This document shows positions 1 through 9,976 of a stretch of DNA of 64,000 bases, in pieces. The stretch's first letter is position 1, and the number at the start of each line of letters is the position of its first letter. Made by a program: the position numbers and the translations under genes. The stretch comes from Macrothele yani (Eukaryota > Arthropoda > Arachnida > Araneae > Macrothelidae): assembly GCA_039090855.1 (NCBI GenBank), contig CM077024.1:66645594-66709593 (forward strand), in the 5' to 3' direction. Under the pieces are notes generated by a model. The model was not told the DNA's origin and did not search any database. It worked only from the letters and a program-made list of their open reading frames with translations.

Positions 1-436
1 TACAAAAATGTGCCTTAATACCGCTAAGGCGGACTAAGCCCCTTTTACATCACTGGGGACATCTGCAACTGGGGACCAGCAGTTCCTTTGTTAAGAAACA
101 TGCGCACTGGGCAGTGATATATTCAGGCATCTTTTCGGGGGTGCTTAGGCCCCCGAAAATTTATGAACGCCCCCGTAGGTTTTGGGGTGATCTCCCTTTA
201 TATTTGGTCCAATTGTTTTCGTTTATAGTTGAACATTTGGAGAAATTAATTTAAAAAAAAAAACTTAATGAGGGAGAATATTGTAATAAAAGAAAAGCAC
301 CCACATAGACTTCAATCTTAAATTTCTATCATCCTTTAAAAAAATATTTAACTGTTCTCGCTGAAGTGGCAATTTTTCAAGCACTGACAACTCGGACTAC
401 TTCCGCAATAAAAACCTAGTTCCACAAAGTAGAGAT
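1..436. other. Unannotated AT-rich sequence
   Basis: No credible gene was found. A short imperfect palindrome lies near 135-175, built from G-rich and C-rich runs around the word gggggtgcttaggccccc. Similar G/C-rich words recur near 1310-1380 and 61720-62730, which hints at an old dispersed repeat. I cannot define its ends. Confidence 0.3.
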
Positions 437-595
437 GAGAAGACGATAAAAAGGTGAACTCCGTTTATTAGGCGTATAAATGATGAGAAACAAAGAGATG
501 CTAGCTTTCGCTACTCATCTCTTTCCTGGTAGCATTTCTTTGTTTCTCATCATTTATACGCCTAATGAACGGAGTTCACCTTTTACCGTCTTCTC
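437..595. repeat. Long near-perfect hairpin, arms about 66 bp
   Basis: Positions 437-502 are the reverse complement of 531-595 with only a few mismatches and one or two single-base gaps, leaving a loop of about 28 nt. The small reading frame across it simply encodes the palindrome and is not a gene. A 13-bp word (caaagtagagatg) also occurs directly repeated near 426 and 625, so the hairpin may sit inside a larger duplicated unit. It could be a foldback mini-transposon, a recent inverted duplication, or a source of a long RNA hairpin. The sequence alone does not decide. Confidence 0.85.
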
Positions 596-3003
596 ATTAA
601 TTTGGCGAATAGAAACTCGCTTTTTCAAAGTAGAGATGTTTGCACTGCAATACATCATATTTTGGAAGCTGGCATTCAAGTTTATTTAAGTCTTCTGGAA
701 GTCGACTTTCTACGATGAAGCTTCAGTGTAGCTAACGTGACGTTAGTGCTTCTTATACAACGAAATATTTGCTACCTAATTTTGAACAATAGCAAATATT
801 AGAAATTGTTCCCATAAAAAGTTGCTTTTTTTCCTGGGGGAGGGTGGTTTACACTGTGACAAGAAAAAAAAAATCGGGGCACCTCCAACTGGCATCCAAA
901 CTGTTAGTTCCTTTTTTTTCTTTTTACTACTGTGTGCTAATCTAAAGGGGCTGAAACCGAATGGTTTACATCATACGTTTTCATGTAACACTGTAATAAT
1001 TTCTTAATAATCAGAAACACGCTTGTAGTAAGGCGAGGACATTTTTACCAATCCTAATGTTGGGGGGGGGGATTTCCTCCAGCACAGCGTTATCTTAACT
1101 AGCATCATCAATATTTTATGCCACCCCATTATGAAATCCGTGGTGTATTACTGAATTAAAGTAAAGGTATAAAATTTTTATATTTTTAATCACTTGTATG
1201 TGTAGATTCCTTGGAATTTGCATGTGCGATATACAAGCACAACAAAGTTTTTATACTCTATTTAAAATTTTTATATACGAATATTATAAATAACAAAATT
1301 GTGATTATGTGTATATAATCAGTCAACAAGTTTCAGCCCCCTCAAATTTTGTAATTACGCCCCCCGCCCCGGAAAAACTTTCCCAGTGCAATACTGACTA
1401 CGGAGAAGTAGAAGAGGAAAAATTCGCCATCCATCTCTTACTCCAGATTCGAACCCAGGTCCCACAGTACAAAGTGAAAGAACCCTGCGATATAGGCTAC
1501 TCCATCTCTATGTGACGATGGAGTTTTATACAGTTTCAAACCGGAAATAACGAAAAATCTTGTGGTAAAACACATATACAAAACTGAACTTCAAAACATG
1601 AAGTATGAACTGAAAAAGAAAAATTAAGAGGTGAAATTTAAGTAAATATCCGTGTGACAGTAGCTCTAAACTTAGCTAAGTAACTATGGTGTTATGATGC
1701 GTTACAATTGTAAATACTGAGGTAAATCTTTAGGAATGGGAATCACGAATCTTAGATGGTTCGCAACAAGTTGACACATTCATTCCGAAGTTGTTATGGC
1801 ATTTTAATGACTTACGTTCCACTTTCCTGCACCCTCTGCCCTCCAGAAGACTGGTTGCTTAGGGTCTACATCTATTAATTGCATTTTATTAGATCATTTG
1901 CCCCGGGTTACATCCCGACTTCAATTAGTCTTTTTCCTGTGCAGAATATCTTGTGCCATCAATTGCATTTCACTTATTGCAAATTGCAAGCATTCGAAAC
2001 ATATCACATCACTTTGTATGAATGTCTTTTCTATTTCATCCTTTTGTTTTATCGGTAGGTGTGTTCGATTGTGTCTGCTCCGCGAGAGGAAATCAGACCA
2101 AATTAATGAAGAACAAAAGACATCCGTGTAGTGAATGTGTCTGTCAAAGGGGGATGAGTATGAGCGACACGGCGGACATCCCCGCGGGATGTTGCTCCGT
2201 GGAGTGTCCTCCGAAACTGGTCCTGATAGTGACAAGTGGCCGTCGGCAGCCTGACCTCCGATGCTGACAACGTCGGTCAACAGAGCCACACCTCAATACG
2301 CCATCCGTGAGGACGAAATCTGAAATGCCAACATGTCGTTTATCACCGGCGTCATTCAATCCTCTGTTGTTGTTCGGAGTGGGCCCCACCCAGAGGGGCT
2401 GTCTGCAAAACTTCTCTGCTGTTGCTCGCTACGAAAGGACAAGAAGCTTTTGAAAGAGTTCAGCCTCTCCGACACTTCTACAGAACAGAAACCCGGCACG
2501 CCATATTGGGCTTCTCACTGTTTCTGTGGGATTTTAAACATCTGCTGAGCTGATGTTCGCGAGAGGGAATGAATGAGATATATTATAAATTATCAATCGG
2601 AAGTTCGCATTTCTAAACCAAACCGGGCACGATTCATGTTCACCGCAGTCACCATAAGCGTGTGTGAAATGAGGCGTGGGGGGAGCAAAACTTTTAAAAT
2701 GAGCTTAATTTTTCTCTGACAGCGAAATTACTTTGTGCTGCCAAAGCAAACGCAAGTCATTTACGCTCCCGAAAAATTAATAAAAAGAAAATAAATACGC
2801 ATTCTTGTAAAACCAAAAGAAAAAGTCCCTTTCAGATTTTCCCTGCTTTTTCACTTCCTAATAAAATGCAACTTACATTATGAGCTTTACCAATACGTAT
2901 AATAGAGAACTTAACCTGAGGGACCGCGCTTACATGTTTATTGGACAAAACAATAAAGACCAAATACTGAACTGGTTACAGCAAGGCAACTACAAGGAAA
3001 GTT

Positions 3004-3036
<33 letters not shown>

Positions 3037-3210
3037 GAGAGAGAAGAATACATTAAAATATTGCTACAGGACTTGAGTGTTCAACTAATAGTTGAATCAT
3101 CTGATTGCGTTTTTACAAATTGAGCCCATTCCTTTTATGGGCTGGCTGTAGCAGTCTCCGAATATTATTCTAGCTCGTCATTTTCAAGAGACAGGGCCAA
3201 GGGTAAGATG
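596..3210. other. Unannotated intergenic sequence with simple repeats
   Basis: No protein family was recognised. The short reading frames at 1898-2550 overlap each other on both strands and look like chance frames in a locally GC-richer patch (about 2040-2450). A nine-G run lies near 1062. A (GA)n microsatellite of about 41 bp lies at 3004-3044. Confidence 0.4.
3004..3044. repeat. (GA)n microsatellite
   Basis: Alternating GA over about 41 bp with one T interruption. Simple sequence repeat with no other structure. Confidence 0.95.
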
Positions 3211-3212
3211 TA

Positions 3213-4441
3213 CACTCATGAGCCATTACAGTATGACCACCCCAGCCTAGAGAAAGGATAGGCGCTCCTGGAAACCGAACGGTGGCGCAGGTGAAGTTCA
3301 TAGAGCAGTATATATCCAACCCGAGGACCGGCTTTCGGTTAGTAGAGTGTTCGGAGTCAGAATGGGTAAAGCTGCTAATTTATCGGAGTTTGATAAAAGA
3401 CAAATTGTGATGCCACGGCGCCTCGGTACTACGACGATCTCGAAGACGTCGCTGCTTGTGGGTTGTTCACGTGCCACTGCAGTGAGTACCTATCAAAAGT
3501 GGTGAACAGATTACCAAACGACGAACCGTCGTCCAGCCGCGTGTTGTCTGTAGCTCATTGATGTCAGAGGGGAGCTGAGACTGTCGCGCATTCTTCACAG
3601 CGACCGCAGGGCCACAGTGCGACAAATCACCCGCAGCAACAACAGTGGCGATCAGGGCAATGTATCATAGTACACAGTTCATCGCAGCGTTCGGCGGATG
3701 GGCCTGCGTAGCCGAAGACCCAGCTGGGTCCTCATGCTCACTGCATGTCATCGCCAACAACGCATGAAATGGGCCCAAGATCATCGAGACTGGACAGTGA
3801 ATGATTGGAAGAAAGTGGCTTGGTCTGACGAATCAAGATTCTTGGTGCGTCACGTAGACGGACGATAGCGGATACGCCGATTACTAACGGAGGCCATGGT
3901 ACCTGGATGTGCTGTTGGGCAGAAACAGGCCGGCGGCGGCTGTGTTATGCTACGGGAAATGTTTTTTTTTGGGGGGGGGCACTTTAGGCCCCATTATCCC
4001 GATAGCACAATCCCTGACAGCTGTCAGGTATCTGAACATCGTTGTGTACCAAGTTCACCCATTCATGGCAACTGTGTTCCCTACTGCTGATGGCCATTAT
4101 CAACAGCATAATGCGCCATGCCTAACTACCAGAATCGTCAAGGAGTGGTTCGAGGAACATGCTGGTGACTTTCTGTTAATGTCCTGACCTCCAAATTAAC
4201 CTGACATGAACCCAATCAGACATATGTGGTTCGAATTGGAAAAGCAGATTCCGCTGTATCACAACCATCCCGAAATGTACAGGAACTGGAGGACCTGCTG
4301 ATGACACAATGGAACCAGATACCCCAGGATACCTATCGCCACCTCATCGAATCGATGCCTCGCCGAGTGGCAGCTGGTTTGTGGGCTAAAGGGGGTCCTA
4401 AAGCTTATTAGGCAGGTGGTCATAATGTAATGTCTCATCGG
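3213..4441 (+). mobile_element. Tc1-like DNA transposon, family A, copy 1
   Basis: The element is bounded by TA at 3211-3212 and at 4442-4443, as expected for the TA target duplication of Tc1/mariner elements. Its ends form an imperfect inverted repeat: the left end reads actcatgagccattac and the right end, reverse-complemented, gives a close match carrying the GGTGGTCAT block. About 1.23 kb long, a normal size for Tc1. A related copy lies at 54187-55371 in the same orientation, with the same TIR words and the same transposase remnant. Both are inactive. Confidence 0.88.
3362..4411 (+). pseudogene. Broken Tc1-like transposase (family A)
   Basis: A Tc1-like transposase would cut and paste its own element in the nucleus. 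The frame opens at 3362 with MGKAANLSEFDKRQIV, an N-terminal helix-turn-helix region. It then suffers several stops and frame changes, the first after STYQKW. Middle pieces read RATVRQITRSNN, then HRDWTVNDWKKVAWSDESRF, which carries the first catalytic Asp. The second Asp region ends in NAPCLTTRIVKEW. In the third motif the usual NPIE reads NPIR, so the catalytic Glu is lost. A run of nine G near 3971 adds a frameshift. The spacing from second Asp to the Glu position is 36 residues, as in the sister copy. It ends with the typical basic tail before TIR. A clear fossil. Confidence 0.85.
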
Positions 4442-4443
4442 TA

Positions 4444-4889
4444 TGGATAAGGTTGTGTTTCGGGTGGTCTGTTTCGATTGTTTTAGTGCAGTGATTCACG
4501 TTACTAACTGCTCACATGATGCCATGGGGGGGGGCAAGAGGGGGCATTTGCACTCCTTTGGAAATTGGACCATTCCTTGGTGTTCTGAAACTGTACTACA
4601 GAGATTTTCGCGATAACACTAATTCTGATTGCTAATTTATCCGTAAAATTTCTGGAGGCGTATGCATGCCGTAAAAAAAAGGCGAAAATTTACAGTAGGA
4701 AGTAATGATGAAATTTCCCGTTGCATGTTGGAGAACAGCGTACATGCGTACAGTATGAAAGACGAAAAAAATAAAAGAATATCTTTCTCTGCAGCAGCTA
4801 TTTACTACGATCTCTCGAAAAATTTTCCGAGAAATTTGTGTTGAATGTATTTTCTCATTCTTGATGAATTATTCAGTGATCTCTTAGGT
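4444..4889. other. Unannotated sequence between transposons
   Basis: No gene recognised. A G-rich run of about ten G lies near 4526. The 60-residue frame at 4662-4844 shows no family signature. Confidence 0.3.
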
Positions 4890-5062
4890 TGTGAAATTCA
4901 CAACTTTGCCGGCGTCTTCTCGCTCCGGAGTGAGTTGACTACACCGACGGAATGTATCGCTTGCAGATTTGTTTCACTTCTGTAGTGCGTCACATCATCT
5001 CCCTCTTAACTTTTTTTTTATTATTGAAGCGAAGAAGGAACCTTTTATTAATTCCAGACGAT

Positions 5063-5082
5063 GTGTGGAACGAACGTCACAC
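5063..5082 (-). other. Short conserved hairpin in TRIM internal region
   Basis: GTGTG and CACAC arms enclose about 10 nt on the minus strand. The same GTGTGA-N6-TTCCACAC pattern occurs at the matching place in the younger TRIM (13553-13572). Conservation between otherwise diverged elements suggests a signal such as dimerisation or packaging, but that is inference. Confidence 0.55.
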
Positions 5083-5134
5083 ATTTTTCGAAGAATCCAA
5101 CTGCCAGTGATCCACATTTACGTTCGGGCGCCAA

Positions 5135-5270
5135 TGTGAAAACAGGAATTTGTCGGGGATCAAAGTCGCGTCTCCTCGCTCCGGAGTGAGTTGCTCTTAC
5201 CGAATAAGCTACACCGACAGAATGTATCGCTGCTGCTTCATTTTCTTGACACGTGTTTCATTACGTCACA
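5135..5270 (-). repeat. Upstream LTR of the older TRIM
   Basis: 136 bp, TGTGACGT...TTTCACA on the minus strand. It contains a tRNA-like block at 5152-5218. Its partner at 4890-4994 shares the ends and the ctccggagtgag core but lacks about 30 bp, including most of the B-box part. Confidence 0.8.
5152..5218 (-). ncRNA. Degenerate tRNA-like block inside TRIM LTR
   Basis: The 67-nt block folds as a tRNA-like sequence. The acceptor ends GTCGGTG and CCCCGAC pair at six of seven positions, a TAGCTTATTCGG A-box-like word is present, and the anticodon-loop region is CTCCGGA. The B-box position reads GACTTTGATCC instead of the GGTTCGANTCC consensus, so Pol III activity is doubtful. It is not a functional tRNA gene. 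Confidence 0.65.
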
Positions 5271-5599
5271 GGGTTCCTTAGCGCATGTAACACAAGTTAC
5301 CGAAAAAATCAAATGAACGACAAAGAAATTTCCTTATTGCCCTAATATGCTGTCTAATTTAAGTTTTCCATCTATTTTATATACATTTGGGGTCCTCTGG
5401 TTTCCCATTAAATTTATGCGTTCAGAATGTGGTAAAAACGGCTAGTTAACAAGAAGACACATTGGAAATTTGCATATGGTGTTTATATACGCTTTTCGTA
5501 GTTACATCTTCTATTTGCCCTCTCCTGTAAACTATGCTATGGGCGCTCATGCAAGAGACTATACTCCGAGTCAACCTAAGAGTGAACCACTATGAAGGG
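5271..5599. other. Unannotated AT-rich sequence
   Basis: I see no gene, repeat unit or structured element here. Confidence 0.3.
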
Positions 5600-5820
5600 T
5601 ACTAAACAGCTACCTCCGCTACGAAAAATAGTACCTATCGTTTAGAGCGAAAAGCATCAGAATTATTGCTTAGAATCCATTTTTGTTTGCTCAACAGTTT
5701 ATCAGACAAAATTGCCATCTAAGAAAAAAAAAACTTCTAGAAGTTAGAGCGCTTTTAGAAATAAATTTGTTCTGAGAAGTTGCTAAATCAAGAGCTTCGC
5801 ACTTTCGGCTATTTCTGCCT
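5600..5820 (+). repeat. Dispersed unclassified repeat, copy 1
   Basis: This stretch aligns by eye with 26745-26965 in the same orientation. Shared words include acctccgc, cagaattattgc, tttatcagacaaaatt, ttagaaat and cgcactttc. Identity looks to be roughly 70-75 percent with small gaps. No coding capacity and no visible inverted ends. The order and spacing of matches argue for common descent, not chance. Confidence 0.6.
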
Positions 5821-6485
5821 TTTTGGGATGGATACAACTCGGAAACTAGAAGGGTGTGTTACTTTAAAACAGGCAGTAGGGGAAGCAGTTCGGCCTCCAC
5901 CAGACCCCAAGTGCTTGTGATATGTGTGGGTATGTGGGTGGGGGGATCAGAAAGGAAACAGTAGAAGAACCCATTGACGCGGATGGATACCGTTCTTGCG
6001 TTCCACGACGATATGTGATAAGGCTCTCCCGCCTTTCCCAGTAGTACACTTTTAGGGTGAATTAGAGCTTTATAGCTAGTGTTGTGCTTGCTTTTCAGTT
6101 CTGGATTCCTCCCTTAACTAAAGCAAGTAACTCTTTCCCAAAGCAAGAGTGGCTCATTCTTTTTAGCGTTCGATGATCAAGAAGACCACCCACTACCATA
6201 TTTAAATTCGCTTACCAAACGTTTTCCTGGCTTTTTATCTTTTCTTGCTTGAAATCCTCGCTTGTTAACCACAGTGAAGCCTATAAATAGTTGACAGGAG
6301 CCTATCGTTCTCAACGATAATTGCTGCATTCATAAGGTTTTTTTGATTGCTTCATCCACCTCCAGCTAAACTTGTAGATATGCAATTCTTTGCGACAGTT
6401 AATCAGAGTAGTAACAATTGATTGCCTGTAAGCGATACAGCTACAGTAAGCCTTCACGCAGGAGAACGAACAGAAATATGTAACC
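5821..6485. other. Unannotated sequence
   Basis: No family recognised on either strand. Short frames show no motif. Confidence 0.3.
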
Positions 6486-6703
6486 GTCTAAGTGGCCGAA
6501 CGGTCAGAGGAGCTAGTTTGTAGCCATTCGCTTTAATTCTGAACGGGTTCGAGTCTCGTATGAAGCATGGATAGTGAGCTTTCTTGATGGCGGTGGCTCC
6601 ATCCAATTCCTGGAACCATTGACCTCAAATTAAGGACGAGAGACTGCTTATAGCCCCAGAGTTGCTTTCGGTGAACGTTAAACCTCAAAAGGAAAAAAAA
6701 AAA
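6486..6703 (+). mobile_element. tRNA-derived SINE, family 1 (diverged copy)
   Basis: The head resembles a tRNA (gtggccgaacggtc, then ggttcgagtctc as B-box). The body carries the family hallmarks gcatgga, tggctcc, cctggaacca and gactgcttatagccc, and the end is aacctc plus a poly-A tail. This is the most diverged full-length copy in the window. Confidence 0.85.
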
Positions 6704-7569
6704 GTTGGATGTAAACAAAGGAAGGTTTAAGATGTCTGACCCCCCCCTCCTTTACACTAAGGTCGAAAAGTGTTCCAGTTTGTTTGGAGGCACAACAGAA
6801 CTGCGAAGGAAGTTACATTACAGCGTACGGAAATTTTTTCAGGGCTATAGAAGTGTCGCAAGTGTTAATTTCTTATCAGGCTCAAGCCTGTGGCACTACT
6901 GTGGCCTGATTTAAAGGACTACCTACTGTGGCGTCACGAAAGCTATCCACTGATTTTACAAGTGACACTGTGTATCCCTCATTTTGTGATATCTGACGCT
7001 ACTACGGAAATCGTAGACTTTGTGACGTCATGATAAGAAACAAAAGCGACAGTAGCAATGTTAGCTTAGGCTTAGTGAATTAAACATAATGAGCCACCTT
7101 TGCCACTGGTGAAGCGTGCTTTGCAATCTAAGCAATGTGGTAATAATGTCAAGTCAATGAGAAAGCCCATATTTTTTTTTTTCCATTTTGAGTTAACAGG
7201 ATTAGGAATGATCATATGATGCTATACACAAGATAAAACAACAGCAACAACAAAAAATAAATAAAAGACAAAACTGTTCTAGATCCGGTTCATGTAAAAG
7301 TCACGATATTTTGCTGAAGGGAGAACGGAATGACTACGTCTATTCTGAATCCTTGCATATAGTTAAGTATTTCCCTTCAGAGTACTGGAACATTTCTCTA
7401 GCAGCTGTTGTCTATCCAACTACTACCTCAAAGTCTTCATAGCTAAAGTGATGTGGTTAACCCATTTTGATTTCGCTAATCCATCAGTTCTTTTTGCACT
7501 TTCTTGACTTTTTTACTGTGGCAGGTACTCATCCGCATGTGCTGCTTTGTATTGTTTGCTGTCCTTATA
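6704..7569. other. Unannotated AT-rich sequence
   Basis: No gene seen. It contains A/T homopolymer runs and the words caacagcaacaacaa near 7240. Nothing else is identifiable. Confidence 0.3.
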
Positions 7570-8756
7570 CACTGCTAGTCACCCAAAATGCAACACCAAG
7601 AAAGACACGAGATAGCAAAGCCAGATTTACTGGGCACATAACAACAGATACAAAGATGAAACGGTTGAGCTTACAGGCCCGTGCGACTTGCGGAACACGC
7701 AGACATCAGTAGTTCGTGTGGCCCCCATGGCTGGCAATAACGGCCGCTACACGCCACTGCATCGAGCGGAAGAGGCTTTGGATATGGGTTTGGGGTATGT
7801 CTGTCCAGGCTGCTTCCACACGTTGCCACAGTTCATCAGGCTTAGCCGCGGGTGGTGCTTGCCGGGCCATTCGGTTGCCGATCAGCGACCAGACGTGTTC
7901 GATGGGTGACATATCGGGAGAACAGGCAGGTCACGGCAGCAGCAACACCTGGTGGGTCGTGAAGAATTGTTGCACGATGCGTGCCACGTGCAGGTGCGCA
8001 TTGTCCTGTTGAAACGTGGCCGCTGACAGGTCCTTCAGGTAAAGGAGGACTACAGGCTCCAAAACGTCGGAGATGTAGCGGTGGCTGTTGAGTGTACCGG
8101 CGATGCGTAACAGAGAGATGCGGGTGTCATATCCAATTGCGCCCCAAACCATAACGCCAGGCGACGGACCGGTATGACGATGCATAATGCAGGTGCCATA
8201 TAGTCTCTCGACGCGGTGCCGCCACACGCGGATCCGACCATCGTGGTGTTGCAGGCAGAAGCGGGATTCGTCGGAGAAGACAATGTCGTGCCATTCCGTA
8301 GTCCAGGTGCGGCGTTCAACGGCCCACTGCCGCCGCACTCGCCGGTGGTGTAACGTCAATGGTAACCGGAGCAATGGGTGCCGCGCGACAAGTCCTCGCT
8401 CCTGCAGACGACGTCGAACGGTACGTACTGACACAGGTTGTTGCGCAACACACCCTAAGTCCTGCGCTAACGTTCGTGATGTGGCGGTGCGAGCCGTCAA
8501 TGCCCGCCACACAACATGCCGGTCCTCTCGCACGGTGGTGTGCCGCGGCTGCGGCAATCGCTCATGTCGGTCTGTCCGTCCCTCTTGCACCCACCGAATC
8601 CATACTCGCCTCACTGTGGCCGGATGTCGTCCCAAACGGGCGCCGATGTCTCGGTACGATAAACCGCTGTCGCGATAAGCCACTATTCGTCCTCTATCGA
8701 GCTCCTAAAAGTGCTGGAATGACTGCCGTATTCTGCGACGAGGCATCAGGTGTGTT
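7570..8756 (-). mobile_element. Tc1-like DNA transposon, family B, truncated at transposase 5' end
   Basis: The transposase-3' end is intact: TA at 7568-7569 followed by cactgctagtcacccaaaatgcaacacc. The sister copy at 22179 starts with a matching TIR (cactgctggccacccaaaatgcaacacc). Similarity to that copy stops a few bases upstream of the start codon, near 8755, so the other TIR is missing. Without both ends the element cannot move. The coding part is otherwise nearly complete. Confidence 0.9.
7706..8746 (-). pseudogene. Tc1-like transposase with two stop codons (family B)
   Basis: Reading from ATG at 8746 gives one continuous frame of 346 codons, the normal Tc1 transposase length, broken only by TAG at codon 14 (after RQSFQHF) and by TGA where the sister families have Trp (after HQVLLLP). 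The order is an N-terminal helix-turn-helix pair (RGRIVAYRDSGLSYRDIG), an arginine-rich linker (LPQPRHTTVRED), then the DDE domain: IVFSDESRF (first Asp), FQQDNAHLHVAR (second Asp) and MSPIEHVWSLIG (Glu). Thirty-four residues separate the second Asp from the Glu, giving DD34E. The C-terminus is VIASHGGHTNY. All three catalytic residues survive, so decay is recent or slow. Without its left TIR it is dead even if read through. Confidence 0.92.
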
Positions 8757-9338
8757 TAAAATCCGTGTCTGATCGAATATATTCTCCAACCTTTCTTTTC
8801 TTCATTCTCAGAAAAAGGATCATTGCACAATTTTTCTTGTCCTCATAAAATTTCTTCTTGAGAAATTAATGGGAGGAAGAACAAGTGAATTATATACTTC
8901 CTCTTTGGCTGATTTTGAAACATCTGATATCATTTTACTCTCCATGGATTCTCCCATTGCATCTGTTGCATTGGTGGTTTCTTTCCGAAGGGTAGAAGGT
9001 ATCTATAGAATCTTTTGTATTTTGTATGAAGAAAAAATAGCACACTTTCATTAAATTCTGAATGGTACTTCTGAGTTGTTTATGATTTTTTCTTCAAAGT
9101 TGAGTTATGGTTTTTTTTTTCAAAGTTTAGTCAAATATTATAAACTGTTTTGCCTTCTCAGATCCTGGTTGGTCCTAGTAAATTTTCTCAATAGTTAAAT
9201 TTCCTGATGTCTCAAAAATAATAATCATAGGCAACAGAATTTTGTATATACTTGTATTTAGCTTTCGAAGTCTCCTTTTTTTGGATTCATCTTCATTTGT
9301 GTGTGTATGTGTGTGTATGTGTGAATGTTTTTCTTTAC
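8757..9338. other. Unannotated AT-rich sequence
   Basis: No gene recognised. A short (GT)n-like tract lies at 9298-9325. The 61-residue frame at 8869-9054 shows no family motif. Confidence 0.3.
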
Positions 9339-9349
9339 AAATATTCTCA

Positions 9350-9560
9350 GCCGCCCCCGTGGCACAGTGGTCTAGCGATGGCTTCTGATCATTCGTCCGA
9401 GGTGGGTCCGGGTTCGAATCCCGGTGAGGCATGGATGTTGTGTTTGTCATACGGCGCTGGCTCTCCCCCTTCCCTGGAACCAGTGGCACTAAAATAGGGA
9501 CGGGTGACTGCTTATAGCCCACTGAGTTGCTCATGGTGGTGGTTAAACCTCCAATAACAA
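9350..9560 (+). mobile_element. tRNA-derived SINE, family 1, full length
   Basis: The head is gccgcccccgtggcacagtg with A-box TGGCACAGTGG and B-box GGTTCGAATCC. The body is atggatgttgtgtttgtc...cctggaaccagtggc...gactgcttatagccc, ending ttaaacctccaataac. Target duplications are aaatattctca (9339-9349) and aaatattcaca (9561-9571), 10 of 11 matching, which supports L1/RTE-style insertion. Confidence 0.93.
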
Positions 9561-9767
9561 AAATATTCACAAAATCACGCAGAGTTCTGAGGTTACAGTT
9601 TAAAAATTTCGACAGTCAAAAGTCTTTTTCTGCGCTTATTAGGAAACTCGAATGCCGGAACGGTATATTTCTCCAGACATTACTGATGAAATTGCACATA
9701 CAAACTGTTTCTAAAACTTATTCAGGAGCAACGTTGGACGCCAAAAGGACGAATAAACACGTTTTTC

Positions 9768-9976
9768 TTTTCCGGAATTTTACGAACATCATGAGCAACT
9801 CCGAGAGATATAATCAGTCTGCCGTCCCTAATTTGAGACCACTGATTCCAGGGATAGGTAAGAGGCAGCCAGCGCCGTAGGGCAAGTGTACCGCCCATGC
9901 TGGAGCTCAAGATCTTGCCCAGCTCTGACGAATGGTCAGAAGCCAGTGCCTCAGACCACTCTATCATCGGGGTGGC
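9768..9976 (-). mobile_element. tRNA-derived SINE, family 1, reverse copy
   Basis: On the plus strand it reads gagcaactccgagag...ccgtccctaatttgag...gattccaggg...cagccagcgccgt, the reverse complement of the family body, ending with the tRNA head at 9900-9976. The B-box is damaged. Confidence 0.85.

Larger units (their letters stand above)
4890..5270 (-). mobile_element. TRIM (miniature LTR retroelement) with tRNA-like LTRs, older copy
   Basis: Read on the minus strand this is LTR - primer site - short internal region - purine tract - LTR. The upstream LTR is 5135-5270 and the downstream LTR is 4890-4994, which is shorter through internal deletion. Both begin TGTGACG and end TTTCACA. One base after the upstream LTR lies TGGCGCCCGAAC (5123-5134 region), the classic 12-nt match to the 3' end of tRNA-Lys used to prime reverse transcription. 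Just before the downstream LTR lies the purine tract AAGAGGGAGATGA. Flanks are aggt (4886-4889) and gggt (5271-5274), an imperfect 4-bp target duplication. It carries no coding sequence, so it must borrow reverse transcriptase and integrase. The LTR divergence marks it as older than the copy at 13202-13783. Confidence 0.82.

Noticed and set aside
2022..2548. Overlapping short frames in a GC-richer patch
   Set aside because: Open on both strands with no shared family motif; most likely a composition effect.
8187..8772. Arg/Cys-rich plus-strand frames over the Tc1 element
   Set aside because: Shadow frames of the minus-strand transposase at 7706-8746.
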